NCBI GenBank assembly: GCA_027483245.1
Contig: JAIXVB010000444.1
Location: 1 to 39,109 of the forward strand
Length of the DNA: 39,109 nt
Reading direction: 5' to 3'
DNA from: Verrucomicrobiaceae bacterium
Lineage (GTDB): Bacteria > Verrucomicrobiota > Verrucomicrobiia > Verrucomicrobiales > Verrucomicrobiaceae
Every line of letters begins with the position of its first letter. Position 1 is the stretch's first letter. Shown here in pieces: positions 1 to 9,640 of this stretch. The notes under the pieces are model-generated. The model did not search any database and had not been told where the DNA came from. It was given only the letters and a program-made list of their open reading frames with translations. The translations under genes were made by a program, and so were the position numbers.

Positions 1-16
1 CCGAACACTGAAGCCC

Positions 17-484
17 ATGGCCTCCATCACCTCCCAAGAACTCGCCGCGCATCAACTCTGGCTCGACACCTCGGGAGCCGAAGGAACACGACTGGATGAA
101 ACCGGTCTCGATCTCTCCGGGGCCAACCTCGCGGGGTTGAATCTGGCCAAGGGACAATTTGTCGGCACCGTATTTGATGGAGCGGACTTGACCGGCACGG
201 ATCTGTCGGGGGCGGATTTCAGTGGAGCTACTTTTCGCCAAGCCACCCTTGTTCGTGCCAATCTCACCGGAGCTGATCTCGCTGGAGTCACGCTCAGTCA
301 GGCGAATCTCAGCCAAGCCAAGGTCTGTGGGGCCGATCTCTCAGGCGCGCGGCTGGACGGCTGCAATCTCAGCGGCGCTGATTTCACCGATGCCGATCTC
401 ATCGCAGCGAATCTCACCGGAGCTGCTCAAGAGGGCATCATCCTCACCGGGGCCAAGCTCAACGACACACAAGGCTTAGTTTAA
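17..484 (+). CDS. Pentapeptide-repeat protein
   Basis: 155 aa ORF dominated by A(D/N)LxG pentads (ADLTGTDLSGADFSGATF...ANLTGADLAGVTL). Confidence 0.9.
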   Translation: MASITSQELAAHQLWLDTSGAEGTRLDETGLDLSGANLAGLNLAKGQFVGTVFDGADLTGTDLSGADFSGATFRQATLVRANLTGADLAGVTLSQANLSQAKVCGADLSGARLDGCNLSGADFTDADLIAANLTGAAQEGIILTGAKLNDTQGLV

Positions 485-510
485 GGAAGTCCTGATCAAG
501 CTAGTCTCCG

Positions 511-536
511 AGTGGTGTCACGATGTGACCTCCACT
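511..536 (+). terminator. Possible hairpin terminator after the pentapeptide gene
   Basis: AGTGG-t-GTCAC-gat-GTGAC-ct-CCACT, 10 bp of stem with a small internal loop, 27 nt after the stop; followed only by a short T run. Confidence 0.35.
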
Positions 537-554
537 TTGACTTCGAGGCTTCAC

Positions 555-760
555 CACAGGATTGACAAGATGGGCAGGATTCACAGGATTTTTAAGATCT
601 GTAAATCTTGTTCGCGGCTGCTTGAGTTCGTAGTTCGGTCCCGCGTGCTGCGGGACCGTCTGGGACCGTGATGAGCAAGCTGAAGCCTGGATTCACAGGA
701 CTATTCAGAGCCGTAAATCCTGTCCCATCCTGTGAATCCTGTATCGTTGGGTAGAGGCAG
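555..760. repeat. Dispersed intergenic repeat copy A (ACAGGATT family), interrupted
   Basis: ACAGGATTgACAAGAtGGGCAGGATTCACAGGATTTTT and GTAAATCCTGTCcCatCCtGTGAATCCTGTAT match copy B at 33614-33688; the two halves are separated by extra sequence here. Confidence 0.75.
636..658. repeat. Perfect 9 bp hairpin inside repeat copy A
   Basis: CGGTCCCGC-GTGCT-GCGGGACCG. Confidence 0.75.
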
Positions 761-786
761 AGACAGTCCGACCTCACGCTCCAGTT

Positions 787-1917
787 TTATCGACGGCTCA
801 GGCGTGAGAACAGCCAGCCGCCCAGGCCGAGAAAGAGCACATTGGGCAGCCACATGATCAGGTGTGGGTAGGCGGAGGGCTGATCATTGAGGGTGTCTGC
901 CAGGATGATGAAAACCAGATACACCGTGGCAGTGATCAGACTCAGGGCAAAGCCAGTGGATGTCTCGCGGCGCTGAGCGGTGACCCCGAGTGGGATGCCG
1001 ACCAGGGCAAAGGTGAAGCAGGCCAGGGAGAAGGAGTAACGTTTGCTCAGCTCGGTCAGGGATCGGGAATGCTCCTCGGCATCTTGACGCCGCCCAGACA
1101 CGCTGTCGATCCATGAGCGCGACTCACCCCACAGAGTCGAAGTGGATTTCATGCTAGCGTTTACCCGCACCGTGTCCTGCTGGAGACGGGACAGGGGAAA
1201 CAAAATCGCAGTCTGTCCCGCATTCACGAACTCGATCTTATCCACCGTTTTGTCGGCCTTGTAGGTGATGTTTTCGATCTGCGCGCCTTTCAAATGCATC
1301 AGGAAGTCCAGAACCCCTGGCTGAGTCTCCAACGTCGCTTCATCCGCATGGATCACACGTCGGGGCAGGCGCCCTTCGAGCTCGATGATCTCCAAGTCAC
1401 GGAGGGTATTGCCATCGCGTTTTCCAGTGTGGATGCGGAAGCCTGGCACCTTGTCCAGCACACGTCCTTCTTGAAAAAGAGAGGCGGGATTGTCCAGGGC
1501 CACCTGGAAGAACATGCGTTTGATCCGGTCCTTGGCCATGGGGGAGACGCTGACATTCACCCAATAACACACGCTCGAAAGCCCCAGGGCCAAGACAAAC
1601 ACGGAGGCGCAGATGCGGCTCATCGACCAGCCCGTCATCCGCAGGGAAACCAGTTCATTGTCGGCGGATAACCGACCAAAGACCAGCAGGATGGCGGTCA
1701 AAAAAGCCCAGGGAATGGTGAATATCAGGGAGAAGGGGATGATGAGCGCCACGAACTCCAAAATGAATCCCAGGGGCAACTGGGTGTCTCCCAGCAGCTC
1801 ATCGAGCTTTTTGTAAACGTTGCCCAAAACCATCACCCCACTGAGCAGCAGCACACCCATGAGGGTGGCGGAGAGGACTTGGCGTCCGAGGTAGCGGTCG
1901 AAGATGCGGAGAACCAT
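787..1917 (-). CDS. LptF/LptG (YjgP/YjgQ) family lipopolysaccharide export permease
   Basis: 376 aa; N-terminal RIFDRYLGRQVLSATLMGVLLLSGVMVL and C-terminal TM block typical of YjgP/YjgQ permeases. Confidence 0.85.
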   Translation of the reverse strand: MVLRIFDRYLGRQVLSATLMGVLLLSGVMVLGNVYKKLDELLGDTQLPLGFILEFVALIIPFSLIFTIPWAFLTAILLVFGRLSADNELVSLRMTGWSMSRICASVFVLALGLSSVCYWVNVSVSPMAKDRIKRMFFQVALDNPASLFQEGRVLDKVPGFRIHTGKRDGNTLRDLEIIELEGRLPRRVIHADEATLETQPGVLDFLMHLKGAQIENITYKADKTVDKIEFVNAGQTAILFPLSRLQQDTVRVNASMKSTSTLWGESRSWIDSVSGRRQDAEEHSRSLTELSKRYSFSLACFTFALVGIPLGVTAQRRETSTGFALSLITATVYLVFIILADTLNDQPSAYPHLIMWLPNVLFLGLGGWLFSRLSRR

Positions 1918-1993
1918 GGGCCGCGCAGACTAGCGGAGTCTGGGCTGGGCTCAAATCGGAAACTCAAGGTCAGGAGATTTCGTCAGCCGGAGG

Positions 1994-2734
1994 CTAACTC
2001 CGCAGCGCGGCTTGCAGGGCGGTCAGCTCTTCATCAATCTCGACCTCGCTTGGAGCATTCAACGTGCCGGCGATCTGTTGGCGCAGTACATCGCGGAATT
2101 TGCGACGCAGTCGGCTGATGGTCTGGCGGACGGCTTCGACGGAGAGGCCAAGATTCTGCGCGGCGGTTTCCGTGCTGGCCGAGGCGGTGGCTTCAGGATC
2201 AAGAAAGGGCGCGATGGCTTCAAACAGCGCGCTGCGACCCTCTTTGGCCTCGGATTGCCGCAGGGTATCGAGGGCACTCCTCAGCACATGCAGCGCCCAG
2301 CTGCGTTCGAAGAGGGTTTCGGGCGTCACGGGGTCCGCAGGTTCGTGCAGGTAACGTTCTTCGGCGTTGAGCAGATCGAGGGAGACGATCTCCTGGTGAC
2401 CGCCGCGTTTTTGGGCGCGCTTGCGATCTTCCACGTCGCTGATGTAGCGCTGGAACACGGTGAGCAGAAAGGTGCGCAGCCGCCCGAGTTCGCGGTTGGC
2501 GTGGGTGAGCGGGTTTTGTTCGACGAGATAGATGAAGAAGCCCTGAGTAAGATCCTCCGCATCATGCGTGCTATGGCCAATGCGGCGGGCGAAGGCATAC
2601 AGGGGATACCAATAGTCACGGCAGATGTCCGCCAGCGCCTTTTGCCTGGCATCGGCATCGTTGGCCTGGCAGAGCTGCAATACCGCTGTCCAGCAGGTGA
2701 TGGGAAACTGGGGCTGCGCGTTTGGCAAAGGCAT
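1994..2734 (-). CDS. ECF-type RNA polymerase sigma factor
   Basis: DAEDLTQGFFIYLVEQ (sigma region 2) and LGLSVEAVRQTISRLRRKFRDVLR (region 4 helix-turn-helix). Confidence 0.85.
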   Translation of the reverse strand: MPLPNAQPQFPITCWTAVLQLCQANDADARQKALADICRDYWYPLYAFARRIGHSTHDAEDLTQGFFIYLVEQNPLTHANRELGRLRTFLLTVFQRYISDVEDRKRAQKRGGHQEIVSLDLLNAEERYLHEPADPVTPETLFERSWALHVLRSALDTLRQSEAKEGRSALFEAIAPFLDPEATASASTETAAQNLGLSVEAVRQTISRLRRKFRDVLRQQIAGTLNAPSEVEIDEELTALQAALRS

Positions 2735-2831
2735 CGAAGCGAAGGCAAGCGCCCCCGACCCAGCCTGTCAATTGGCATCACTCATGCGTTGCATTCGAAG
2801 TGAACTTCGGCTGATGATCGGCACGTTCTCC

Positions 2832-5800
2832 ATGACGGCACATTCTCCCAACATTCCAGATGCGCCACAGGGCACCGAGTCGGCCACGCGCCTGCTCGGG
2901 TTGGGCTTTCGCACGTTGGGGGTGGAGATGCTGGAAGGTCATGCCGCAGGTGAGCACGCGGGCGCGGTGATTGGGCGCTATGAATTGATCGAGCCTCTCG
3001 GGGAAGGAGGATTCGGCGTGGTGTGGCGGGCGCAGCAGCATGCGCCGATCCAGCGGGAGGTCGCGCTTAAAGTCATCAAACCAGGGCTGGACAGTCGTGA
3101 TGTGATCGTGCGCTTCGAGACGGAGCGACAGGCGCTGGCTTTGATGGATCACCCCAACATCGCTGCGGTGCTGGATGCAGGAACCACGGCCGATGGACGG
3201 CCCTATTTCGTCATGGAACTGGTGCAGGGGCTGCCGATCACGGACTACTGCGATGAGCGGAGGCTAAGCCTGCGCGAACGGCTGGCCTTGTTCATTCCGG
3301 TCTGTCACGCGGTTCAGCACGCGCATCAGAAGGCAGTGCTGCATCGCGATATAAAGCCCTCGAATCTCCTCGTGGCGGAGTTTGATGGCAAGCCGGTGCC
3401 AAAGGTCATCGACTTCGGCATCGCGAAGGCGCTTGGCCCGGCGGCTGAAGCGCTAACGGCGGCACGGTTTGGACAGACAGCGATTGGCACCATCGTCGGC
3501 ACGCCGCAATACATGAGTCCAGGTCAAGCGCGCAACTGCCCAGACGTGGACACGCGAAGTGATGTGTATTCGCTCGGCGTGGTGCTGTGTGAGCTACTCA
3601 CAGGGCAAACTCAACTGCCTGCGGACGTGAGGGATTTCGAGGAGGCTTTGCGCTGGGTGCGTGAGGCGGATTCGGTGAAGCCTAGCTCGTTGGTGCATCG
3701 TGTCACCGAGTCAGTGGCCCATGCGGCCAGAAACCGGGGCATCGAGCCTGCGCGCTTTGGCCGAGAACTGCGCGGGGAGCTGGATTGGATCACGCTGAAG
3801 GCTTTGGAGAAGGACCGCAATCGCCGCTACGACACGGCCACGGCACTGGCTCGTGATTTGCAGCGGTATCTGGATCAGCAAACGGTCAGTGCAGTCGCAC
3901 CGACGTGGCATTATCAATTCGGCAAATTTGCGCGTCGTCACCGAGTTGGGCTCATGGCAGCGGTTTTAATTACGGCGGCCTTGGTGACGGGCACGATTGT
4001 CAGTCTGTGGCAGGCGAACCGTGCGGAAAGAAGCCGTGCGGAGGCGGAGAGCCACTACACGCAGGCTCGCGAGGCGGTGGAAAAGTATCTCGCCAAGGTG
4101 TCCGATCATCCGCGCCTGAAGTCCGCTGACTTCACCGACCTGCAGCGCGAGTTGCTGGAAACCGCGCTGCCCTTTTATGAGCGGATGAGTCATTACCAGG
4201 GCGACGATCCGAAGCTCAACGCCGATCGCGGCTGGGCGGTGTGGCAACTGGCAAAGATCTATCAAGCCACTGGGCAGTCGGAGAAAGCCGAGGCCGCCTG
4301 CCTGGATGCAATCAAGCACCAGGAAGCTCAGGTAGCAGCGGCTCCTGACAACCTCACTTTGCAGAAGGACCTGGGCTTTCAGTATTGTGAGCTCGGCTAT
4401 GTGCAAAGGACACGCAGAAAGCATGACGAATGTCTCGTAAACTACGAGAAGGCGGTGAGCATCCAGGAGGGACTGGTCGTGCGTGCTCCAGGCAATGCTG
4501 ATTTTCAGCACAGCCTTGGCATGGTGATGACCAATCACGCCATCACGCTCGATCTGATGAATCGGCGTGAAGATTCTCAGCGTGTGTATCTACGTGCAGG
4601 AACCATCCTCAATGAGCTGGTGCGTAGGCACCCCAACCAGACGGATTATTGGGGCAGCCTCGGCAACTGCGTCAGCTCGCTGGGGGCGCTGCATTCCAAG
4701 ACGGGTCACTGGAGGGAGGCGGAGTTTGCCCTGAGGCAAGCGGTCGAGTGTCTTGAGCTGACGATCGTCGGCAGTCCGCAGAACCGGCTTTACCGAAACA
4801 TGCTGGGTGTCACCCTGTGCAACCTGGGAGGCGCGCTCATCAATCTCAAGAGACATGAAGAAGCTGAAACCCACCTGCGGCGTGGTCTGGACATGCAGCA
4901 GCGACTGGTGGCTGAGTTCCCCTCCATCCCCAACTATCGCATCACGCTGATGGACACCCAGAAGGCCTTGAGCATCGCCCTCTTCCGGCTGGGCAAACAG
5001 AAGGAGTCCGATGCCTTGCAGGAAGAGAGCACACAGGCACTGAAGCAGCTTGCCGCTGCCCATCCCGACCCGAAAAAACATGCCGAGGATGTCACCCAAA
5101 TCTATGCATTGAAGGCAGCACGGGCTTTTGAGCGGGAGGAATGGGGCATCGCACGCGACCTATACCAGCGTCTCACGGAGGCTAGTGAAAGCAGTGAACC
5201 ACACTTGCGGTTATGCCAGATCGCGCTGACGACCAAGGACCACGCGAGCGCTGTGAGGCACGCCGCTGAATATGCGCGACGCGCTCCGGCCTCATGGCAG
5301 AACTATGATTTTATAGCGCAGCGATTGTGGGAGGCACTGGAGCTGATTCGAACGAATGAGAAGCTGGAGAACGATCAACGTGAGACGGCTGCGTCAGAAT
5401 GCGCGGAGCAGCTCGTGCATTGCCTGCAAAAATATGTGTCCGTTGGCGGCACTGGCGTCGCGTTCTTTAATGAGGGCGAGCAGGTAGCATGGCTGCGTGG
5501 ACGGGAGGATTTCCAGGCTCTGTTAAAAGCCAAGCCGGCACTGCCAAATCAATCACCGACGAACTTTTACTTCGACTACCAGTTCGACAATCCGGGGCCG
5601 CGCGTTTGGGTCCGAGACGAGTTGGTGTGGAAAGAGACCTCGCCAGGAGGTGAGAGCAATACATTCACAGTGATGGGATCGCTTATTGTGGACGGCGTTC
5701 ACGGATCGCAGTTGGAGAAATTAGGGAGTCGTCGGCTCACCGTGTTCGTGCCCGACCTGGGAACTGCGTCTCCGATGATCCTGAAGATGAGGAAATCCGA

Positions 5801-5843
5801 CGGCACCTGGACGCGGATCAGTGAGATGAAGGACGTGAAGTGA
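2832..5843 (+). CDS. Membrane-anchored serine/threonine protein kinase with TPR repeats
   Basis: GEGGFGVVW loop, EVALKVIKP lysine, HRDIKPSN, DFGIAK; one TM (VGLMAAVLITAALVTGTIVSLW), then TPR-like region. The track start at 2625 overlaps the sigma gene; ATG 2832 (or 2814) is more plausible. Confidence 0.9.
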   Translation: MTAHSPNIPDAPQGTESATRLLGLGFRTLGVEMLEGHAAGEHAGAVIGRYELIEPLGEGGFGVVWRAQQHAPIQREVALKVIKPGLDSRDVIVRFETERQALALMDHPNIAAVLDAGTTADGRPYFVMELVQGLPITDYCDERRLSLRERLALFIPVCHAVQHAHQKAVLHRDIKPSNLLVAEFDGKPVPKVIDFGIAKALGPAAEALTAARFGQTAIGTIVGTPQYMSPGQARNCPDVDTRSDVYSLGVVLCELLTGQTQLPADVRDFEEALRWVREADSVKPSSLVHRVTESVAHAARNRGIEPARFGRELRGELDWITLKALEKDRNRRYDTATALARDLQRYLDQQTVSAVAPTWHYQFGKFARRHRVGLMAAVLITAALVTGTIVSLWQANRAERSRAEAESHYTQAREAVEKYLAKVSDHPRLKSADFTDLQRELLETALPFYERMSHYQGDDPKLNADRGWAVWQLAKIYQATGQSEKAEAACLDAIKHQEAQVAAAPDNLTLQKDLGFQYCELGYVQRTRRKHDECLVNYEKAVSIQEGLVVRAPGNADFQHSLGMVMTNHAITLDLMNRREDSQRVYLRAGTILNELVRRHPNQTDYWGSLGNCVSSLGALHSKTGHWREAEFALRQAVECLELTIVGSPQNRLYRNMLGVTLCNLGGALINLKRHEEAETHLRRGLDMQQRLVAEFPSIPNYRITLMDTQKALSIALFRLGKQKESDALQEESTQALKQLAAAHPDPKKHAEDVTQIYALKAARAFEREEWGIARDLYQRLTEASESSEPHLRLCQIALTTKDHASAVRHAAEYARRAPASWQNYDFIAQRLWEALELIRTNEKLENDQRETAASECAEQLVHCLQKYVSVGGTGVAFFNEGEQVAWLRGREDFQALLKAKPALPNQSPTNFYFDYQFDNPGPRVWVRDELVWKETSPGGESNTFTVMGSLIVDGVHGSQLEKLGSRRLTVFVPDLGTASPMILKMRKSDGTWTRISEMKDVK

Positions 5844-5900
5844 GGGCGCACGGGCGTGACCAAACTTTTTTGTCACGTCAGCATCGTTGAATCCCAAGGA

Positions 5901-5925
5901 AGTGAGTGAAACCCATTCACTCACT
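5901..5925 (+). promoter_or_regulatory. Hairpin between SD-like AAGGA and the ATG of the alpha/beta hydrolase
   Basis: AGTGAGTGAA-ACCCA-TTCACTCACT, perfect 10 bp stem; AAGGA at 5896-5900, ATG at 5930. Confidence 0.6.
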
Positions 5926-5929
5926 CGCG

Positions 5930-6760
5930 ATGAATACGATTACCACACAGGACGGAACGCAAATCTACTTCAAGGACTGGGGCCCAAAATCAGGACCGGT
6001 CGTCACTTTTAGCCACGGCTGGCCACTCAGTGCCGATGCCTGGGAAGCGCAGATGTTTTTCCTCGCCTCACAGGGCTATCGCTGCATCGCCCATGATCGC
6101 CGCGGTCATGGTAGGTCGAGTCAGCCATGGGCAGGCAATCACATGGACCAGTATGCCGATGATCTGGCTGAACTGCTTGAGAAGCTCGACCTGAAAGAGG
6201 TGGTCATGATTGGCCATTCGACAGGCGGTGGTGAGGTGGCGCGCTACATCGGGCGCCATGGCACAGCGCGTGTCTCTAAAGCCGTGCTGATGGGTGCGGT
6301 GCCACCAATCATGGTGAAGACGGAAGCGAATCCCGGCGGTCTGCCTTTGGAGGTCTTCGATGGCTTTCGCGCTGCGTATCTGGCAGATCGCTCACAGTTC
6401 TTTCTCGATGTCGCCAGCGGACCGTTCTTTGGCTTCAATCGTCCAGGGGCCAAAGTCTCGCAGGGGCTGATTCAGTCCTGGTGGATGCAGGGCATGATGT
6501 CCGGGCACAAGAACGCCTATGATTGCATCAAGGCCTTCTCGGAAACGGACTTCACCGAGGATCTGAAGAAGTTCGATGTGCCCACGCTCATCATTCATGG
6601 CGATGACGATCAGATCGTTCCCATCGGTGCCTCGGCCTTGCTCTCTGCCAAGCTCGTCCCTAACGCCACTTTGAAGATCTACTCCGGCGGCACACACAGC
6701 CTCGGCGACACCAGTAAGGAACAGCTCAATGCTGATCTGCTGGCCTTCATTCAATCCTGA
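5930..6760 (+). CDS. Alpha/beta hydrolase (non-haem chloroperoxidase/esterase-like)
   Basis: [29 protein letters not shown] nucleophile elbow, [14 protein letters not shown]. Alternative GTG start at 5906. Confidence 0.9.
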   Translation: MNTITTQDGTQIYFKDWGPKSGPVVTFSHGWPLSADAWEAQMFFLASQGYRCIAHDRRGHGRSSQPWAGNHMDQYADDLAELLEKLDLKEVVMIGHSTGGGEVARYIGRHGTARVSKAVLMGAVPPIMVKTEANPGGLPLEVFDGFRAAYLADRSQFFLDVASGPFFGFNRPGAKVSQGLIQSWWMQGMMSGHKNAYDCIKAFSETDFTEDLKKFDVPTLIIHGDDDQIVPIGASALLSAKLVPNATLKIYSGGTHSLGDTSKEQLNADLLAFIQS

Positions 6761-6795
6761 TTTCTCCCCCCAAACCTAACTCACATTGCAACATC

Positions 6796-7425
6796 ATGGC
6801 CAAGCTCCTGCATCTCCAATCCTCACCCCGCAGTGACCGATCTGCCTCCATCGCGGTGGCCAATCATTTCATCGAATCTTATCTCGCGGCGCATCCTGCC
6901 GACACGGTGGAAACATTCGACCTTTGGCATGCAAAGCTGCCCGAGTTCGACGGCGCGACGCTGGATGCCAAGTATGCCATCATGAACGGTCTTCCTCACA
7001 GCGCGGAGCAGCTCGCCGCTTGGCAGGCCGTGGTGGCCATCGCAGATCATTTCAAATCAGCTGATAAAGTGCTCATCTCACTGCCGATGTGGAACTTCGG
7101 CATCCCCTACAAGCTGAAGCATTACATCGACCTTCTCGCCCAACCCGGCCTCACCTTCAGCTTCACGCCCGAGGAGGGCTACAAGGGCTTGGTCACTGGC
7201 AAACCTGTGGCCGTGATTTATGCTCGCGGGGGTGCTTATGCGCCCGGCACTGGCGCCGAGGGGTATGATCAGCAGAGCGTTTATTTGAAACTGGTCCTGG
7301 GCTTCATCGGCTTCACCAACATTCAAGAGATCTTCGTCGAGCCGACCCTCGCCGGTCCCACGGCCAAGGACGAAGCCGTGGCCACTGCCTCAGGTGCTGT
7401 CAGCAAGCTCGCCGTCTCCTTTTAA
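6796..7425 (+). CDS. azoR: FMN-dependent NADH-azoreductase / quinone reductase
   Basis: LLHLQSSPRSDRSASIAVANHF, LPMWNFGIPYKLKHYIDLLAQPGLTFSF, ARGGAY. Confidence 0.88.
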   Translation: MAKLLHLQSSPRSDRSASIAVANHFIESYLAAHPADTVETFDLWHAKLPEFDGATLDAKYAIMNGLPHSAEQLAAWQAVVAIADHFKSADKVLISLPMWNFGIPYKLKHYIDLLAQPGLTFSFTPEEGYKGLVTGKPVAVIYARGGAYAPGTGAEGYDQQSVYLKLVLGFIGFTNIQEIFVEPTLAGPTAKDEAVATASGAVSKLAVSF

Positions 7426-7442
7426 TCGCCCCCACCTTGTTC

Positions 7443-8198
7443 ATGAGCACTGTCCCATCACCACTCCTCGGCAAAGTTGCCGTCGTCACCGGAGCCTCCA
7501 AAGGCATCGGTGCCTCCATTGCCAAACACCTCGCCGCCGCAGGTGCGTCAGTCGTCGTCAACTATGCCTCCAGCCGTGCGGGTGCCGATCAAGTCGTCTC
7601 TGCGATTCTCAGCGTCGGTGGCAGGGCGGTGGCGGTTCAAGCCGATGTCGCCAAGCAGGCTGACATCGAACGGTTGTTCGCTGAAACGAAAGCGGCTTTC
7701 GGGCAGCTCGACATCCTGGTGAACAACGCGGGCATCTACGATGGCGAACCGCTCGGTCAGATCACCGAGGAGAGCTTTCATCGGCATTTCAATCTGAATG
7801 TCCTCGGCCTCATCCTGACCACTCAGGAGGCATTGAAATCGTTTGGTCCCGAAGGTGGCAGCATCGTCAACATCAGCTCCATCGTCAGCACCCTCTCGCC
7901 TGCCACCACAGCTGTTTACAATGCCACCAAGGCAGCAGTGGATAATCTCACGCGCACCTTTGCCAAAGAACTCGGCGCGCGAAAAATCCGCGTCAATGCG
8001 GTCAACCCTGGCCCGATTGAAACCGAGGGCACGCATTCAGCGGGCATGGTCGGCCCCTTCCAAGCTTTCGCGGCCATCACCCCACTCGGACGCATCGGGC
8101 AGCCGGACGATATCGCCCCAGCGGTGGTGTTTTTTGCCTCCCCCGCTTCAGGCTGGATCACAGGTGAGACGCTCTATGTCACCGGCGGTCTGCGCTGA
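7443..8198 (+). CDS. SDR family oxidoreductase
   Basis: VTGASKGIGASIAKHLA, NNAGIYD, YNATKAAV, VNAVNPGPIETEGTH. Confidence 0.9.
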   Translation: MSTVPSPLLGKVAVVTGASKGIGASIAKHLAAAGASVVVNYASSRAGADQVVSAILSVGGRAVAVQADVAKQADIERLFAETKAAFGQLDILVNNAGIYDGEPLGQITEESFHRHFNLNVLGLILTTQEALKSFGPEGGSIVNISSIVSTLSPATTAVYNATKAAVDNLTRTFAKELGARKIRVNAVNPGPIETEGTHSAGMVGPFQAFAAITPLGRIGQPDDIAPAVVFFASPASGWITGETLYVTGGLR

Positions 8199-8225
8199 TC
8201 CGTAAACCGACTGTTCTCTCCCGCC

Positions 8226-9611
8226 ATGAGTTACGATCTCCTTGTCATCGGTGCCGGGCCTGCCGGGTATGTGGCAGCCATCAAGGCGGCCCAGCTCGGC
8301 AAAAAAGTCGGCGTGATTGATAAGGAGCGCAACGGCGGCACCTGCAACAACTGGGGTTGTATTCCAGCCAAAGCCCTGCTGAAAAACGCGGAGGTCTATC
8401 AAACACTGACTCAACGCGCAGCTGAGTTTGGCCTGCGCTTTGACGGGGTCGGTTATGACTGGTCACACATCATCCAGCGCTCGCGCCATGTGGCCGACAA
8501 AGGCGCGTCAGGCGTGGACTATCTCTTCCGCAAACACAAGATCGACTCCATTCGTGGGATGGCCCGTCTGGATCGTCCAGGCGAGGTGATCGTGACCGAT
8601 GCCGAAGGACAGGAAACCAGCCATCAAGCGGCAAAGATACTTATCGCCACCGGTTGTGTCTCCAGGCCTCTGCCTGATCTGCCCTTCGATGGTAGCCGTG
8701 TGATCAGCTCCAAAGAAGCCCTGGCTTTGAAGGAACAGCCGGAGAGTGTCATCATCCTCGGAGCCGGAGCGATCGGCGTGGAATTTGCCTATTTCTTCAA
8801 CGCCTTCGGCACCCAGGTCACACTGGTGGAGATGCAGCCGCAGGTATTGCCGGTGGAAGACACGGAGGTCTCGCTGGCCTTGGAGAAAGCCTTTTTGAAA
8901 CAGGGCATTCAGATGCGTCTGAATCATCAAGTGACACAAACCCAAGTCAGCGAGGCTGGCGTGAAAGTGACCGTCAGGAATGCCTCCGGTGAAGCCTGCA
9001 CGCTGGAGGCTGAGATGCTCCTGGTCGCCATTGGCATTGCCCCATTGCTGCCAGGCGGTGCCATGAAGCCTGCACTCACGGAACGCGGTTACATCCAGAC
9101 GAATGACCGCTACGAAACCTCGCTTCCGGGTGTGTATGCCGCAGGCGACATCATCGGTCCGCCCTGGCTGGCCCATGTCGCCAGCTTCGAGGCTGAAGAG
9201 GCGATCAAAGGCATGTTCACGAATCACCAACCCAAGAAAGTCAGCGTCTTCCCCGGCTGCACTTACTGCATCCCGCAAGTGGCCAGCCTAGGCCTCACGG
9301 AGCGCGCGGCGAAAGCCAAAGGCGTGGCCTTCAAGATTGGCAAGTTTCCTTTCATGGCCAGTGGCAAGGCCCGTGCGATTGGAGATACCGAAGGCTTTGT
9401 GAAGCTCATTGTTGGTGAGCGTCATGGCGAGATTTTAGGAGCTCACATCATCGGTCCTGAAGCCACTGAACTGTTGGGTGAACTCGGTCTCGCCATTCAG
9501 GGCGAGTTCACCCTTGATGACATCGAAGCCACCATTCACGCCCATCCCACCTTGAGTGAATCCATCCGCGAAGCCGCCGAAGTGGCTGCGGGTCATCCGG
9601 TTCATCTCTGA
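8226..9611 (+). CDS. lpdA: Dihydrolipoyl dehydrogenase
   Basis: VIGAGPAGYVAAIKAAQLGKKVGVIDKE, GGTCNNWGCIPAKALL redox motif, C-terminal HAHPTLSE. Confidence 0.88.
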   Translation: MSYDLLVIGAGPAGYVAAIKAAQLGKKVGVIDKERNGGTCNNWGCIPAKALLKNAEVYQTLTQRAAEFGLRFDGVGYDWSHIIQRSRHVADKGASGVDYLFRKHKIDSIRGMARLDRPGEVIVTDAEGQETSHQAAKILIATGCVSRPLPDLPFDGSRVISSKEALALKEQPESVIILGAGAIGVEFAYFFNAFGTQVTLVEMQPQVLPVEDTEVSLALEKAFLKQGIQMRLNHQVTQTQVSEAGVKVTVRNASGEACTLEAEMLLVAIGIAPLLPGGAMKPALTERGYIQTNDRYETSLPGVYAAGDIIGPPWLAHVASFEAEEAIKGMFTNHQPKKVSVFPGCTYCIPQVASLGLTERAAKAKGVAFKIGKFPFMASGKARAIGDTEGFVKLIVGERHGEILGAHIIGPEATELLGELGLAIQGEFTLDDIEATIHAHPTLSESIREAAEVAAGHPVHL

Positions 9612-9640
9612 TCACCCGTCTTTCCATCCCTCCACTGAAT

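Noticed and set aside
2625-2831. Kinase N-terminal extension from the ORF track
   Set aside because: It overlaps the 5' end of the divergent sigma gene and looks like antisense sequence; ATG 2832 or 2814 is more plausible.
5855-5877. CGTGAC...GTCACG inverted repeat after the kinase stop as an intrinsic terminator
   Set aside because: Only 6 bp, and the T run is in the loop rather than after the stem; could be a weak operator but unsupported.
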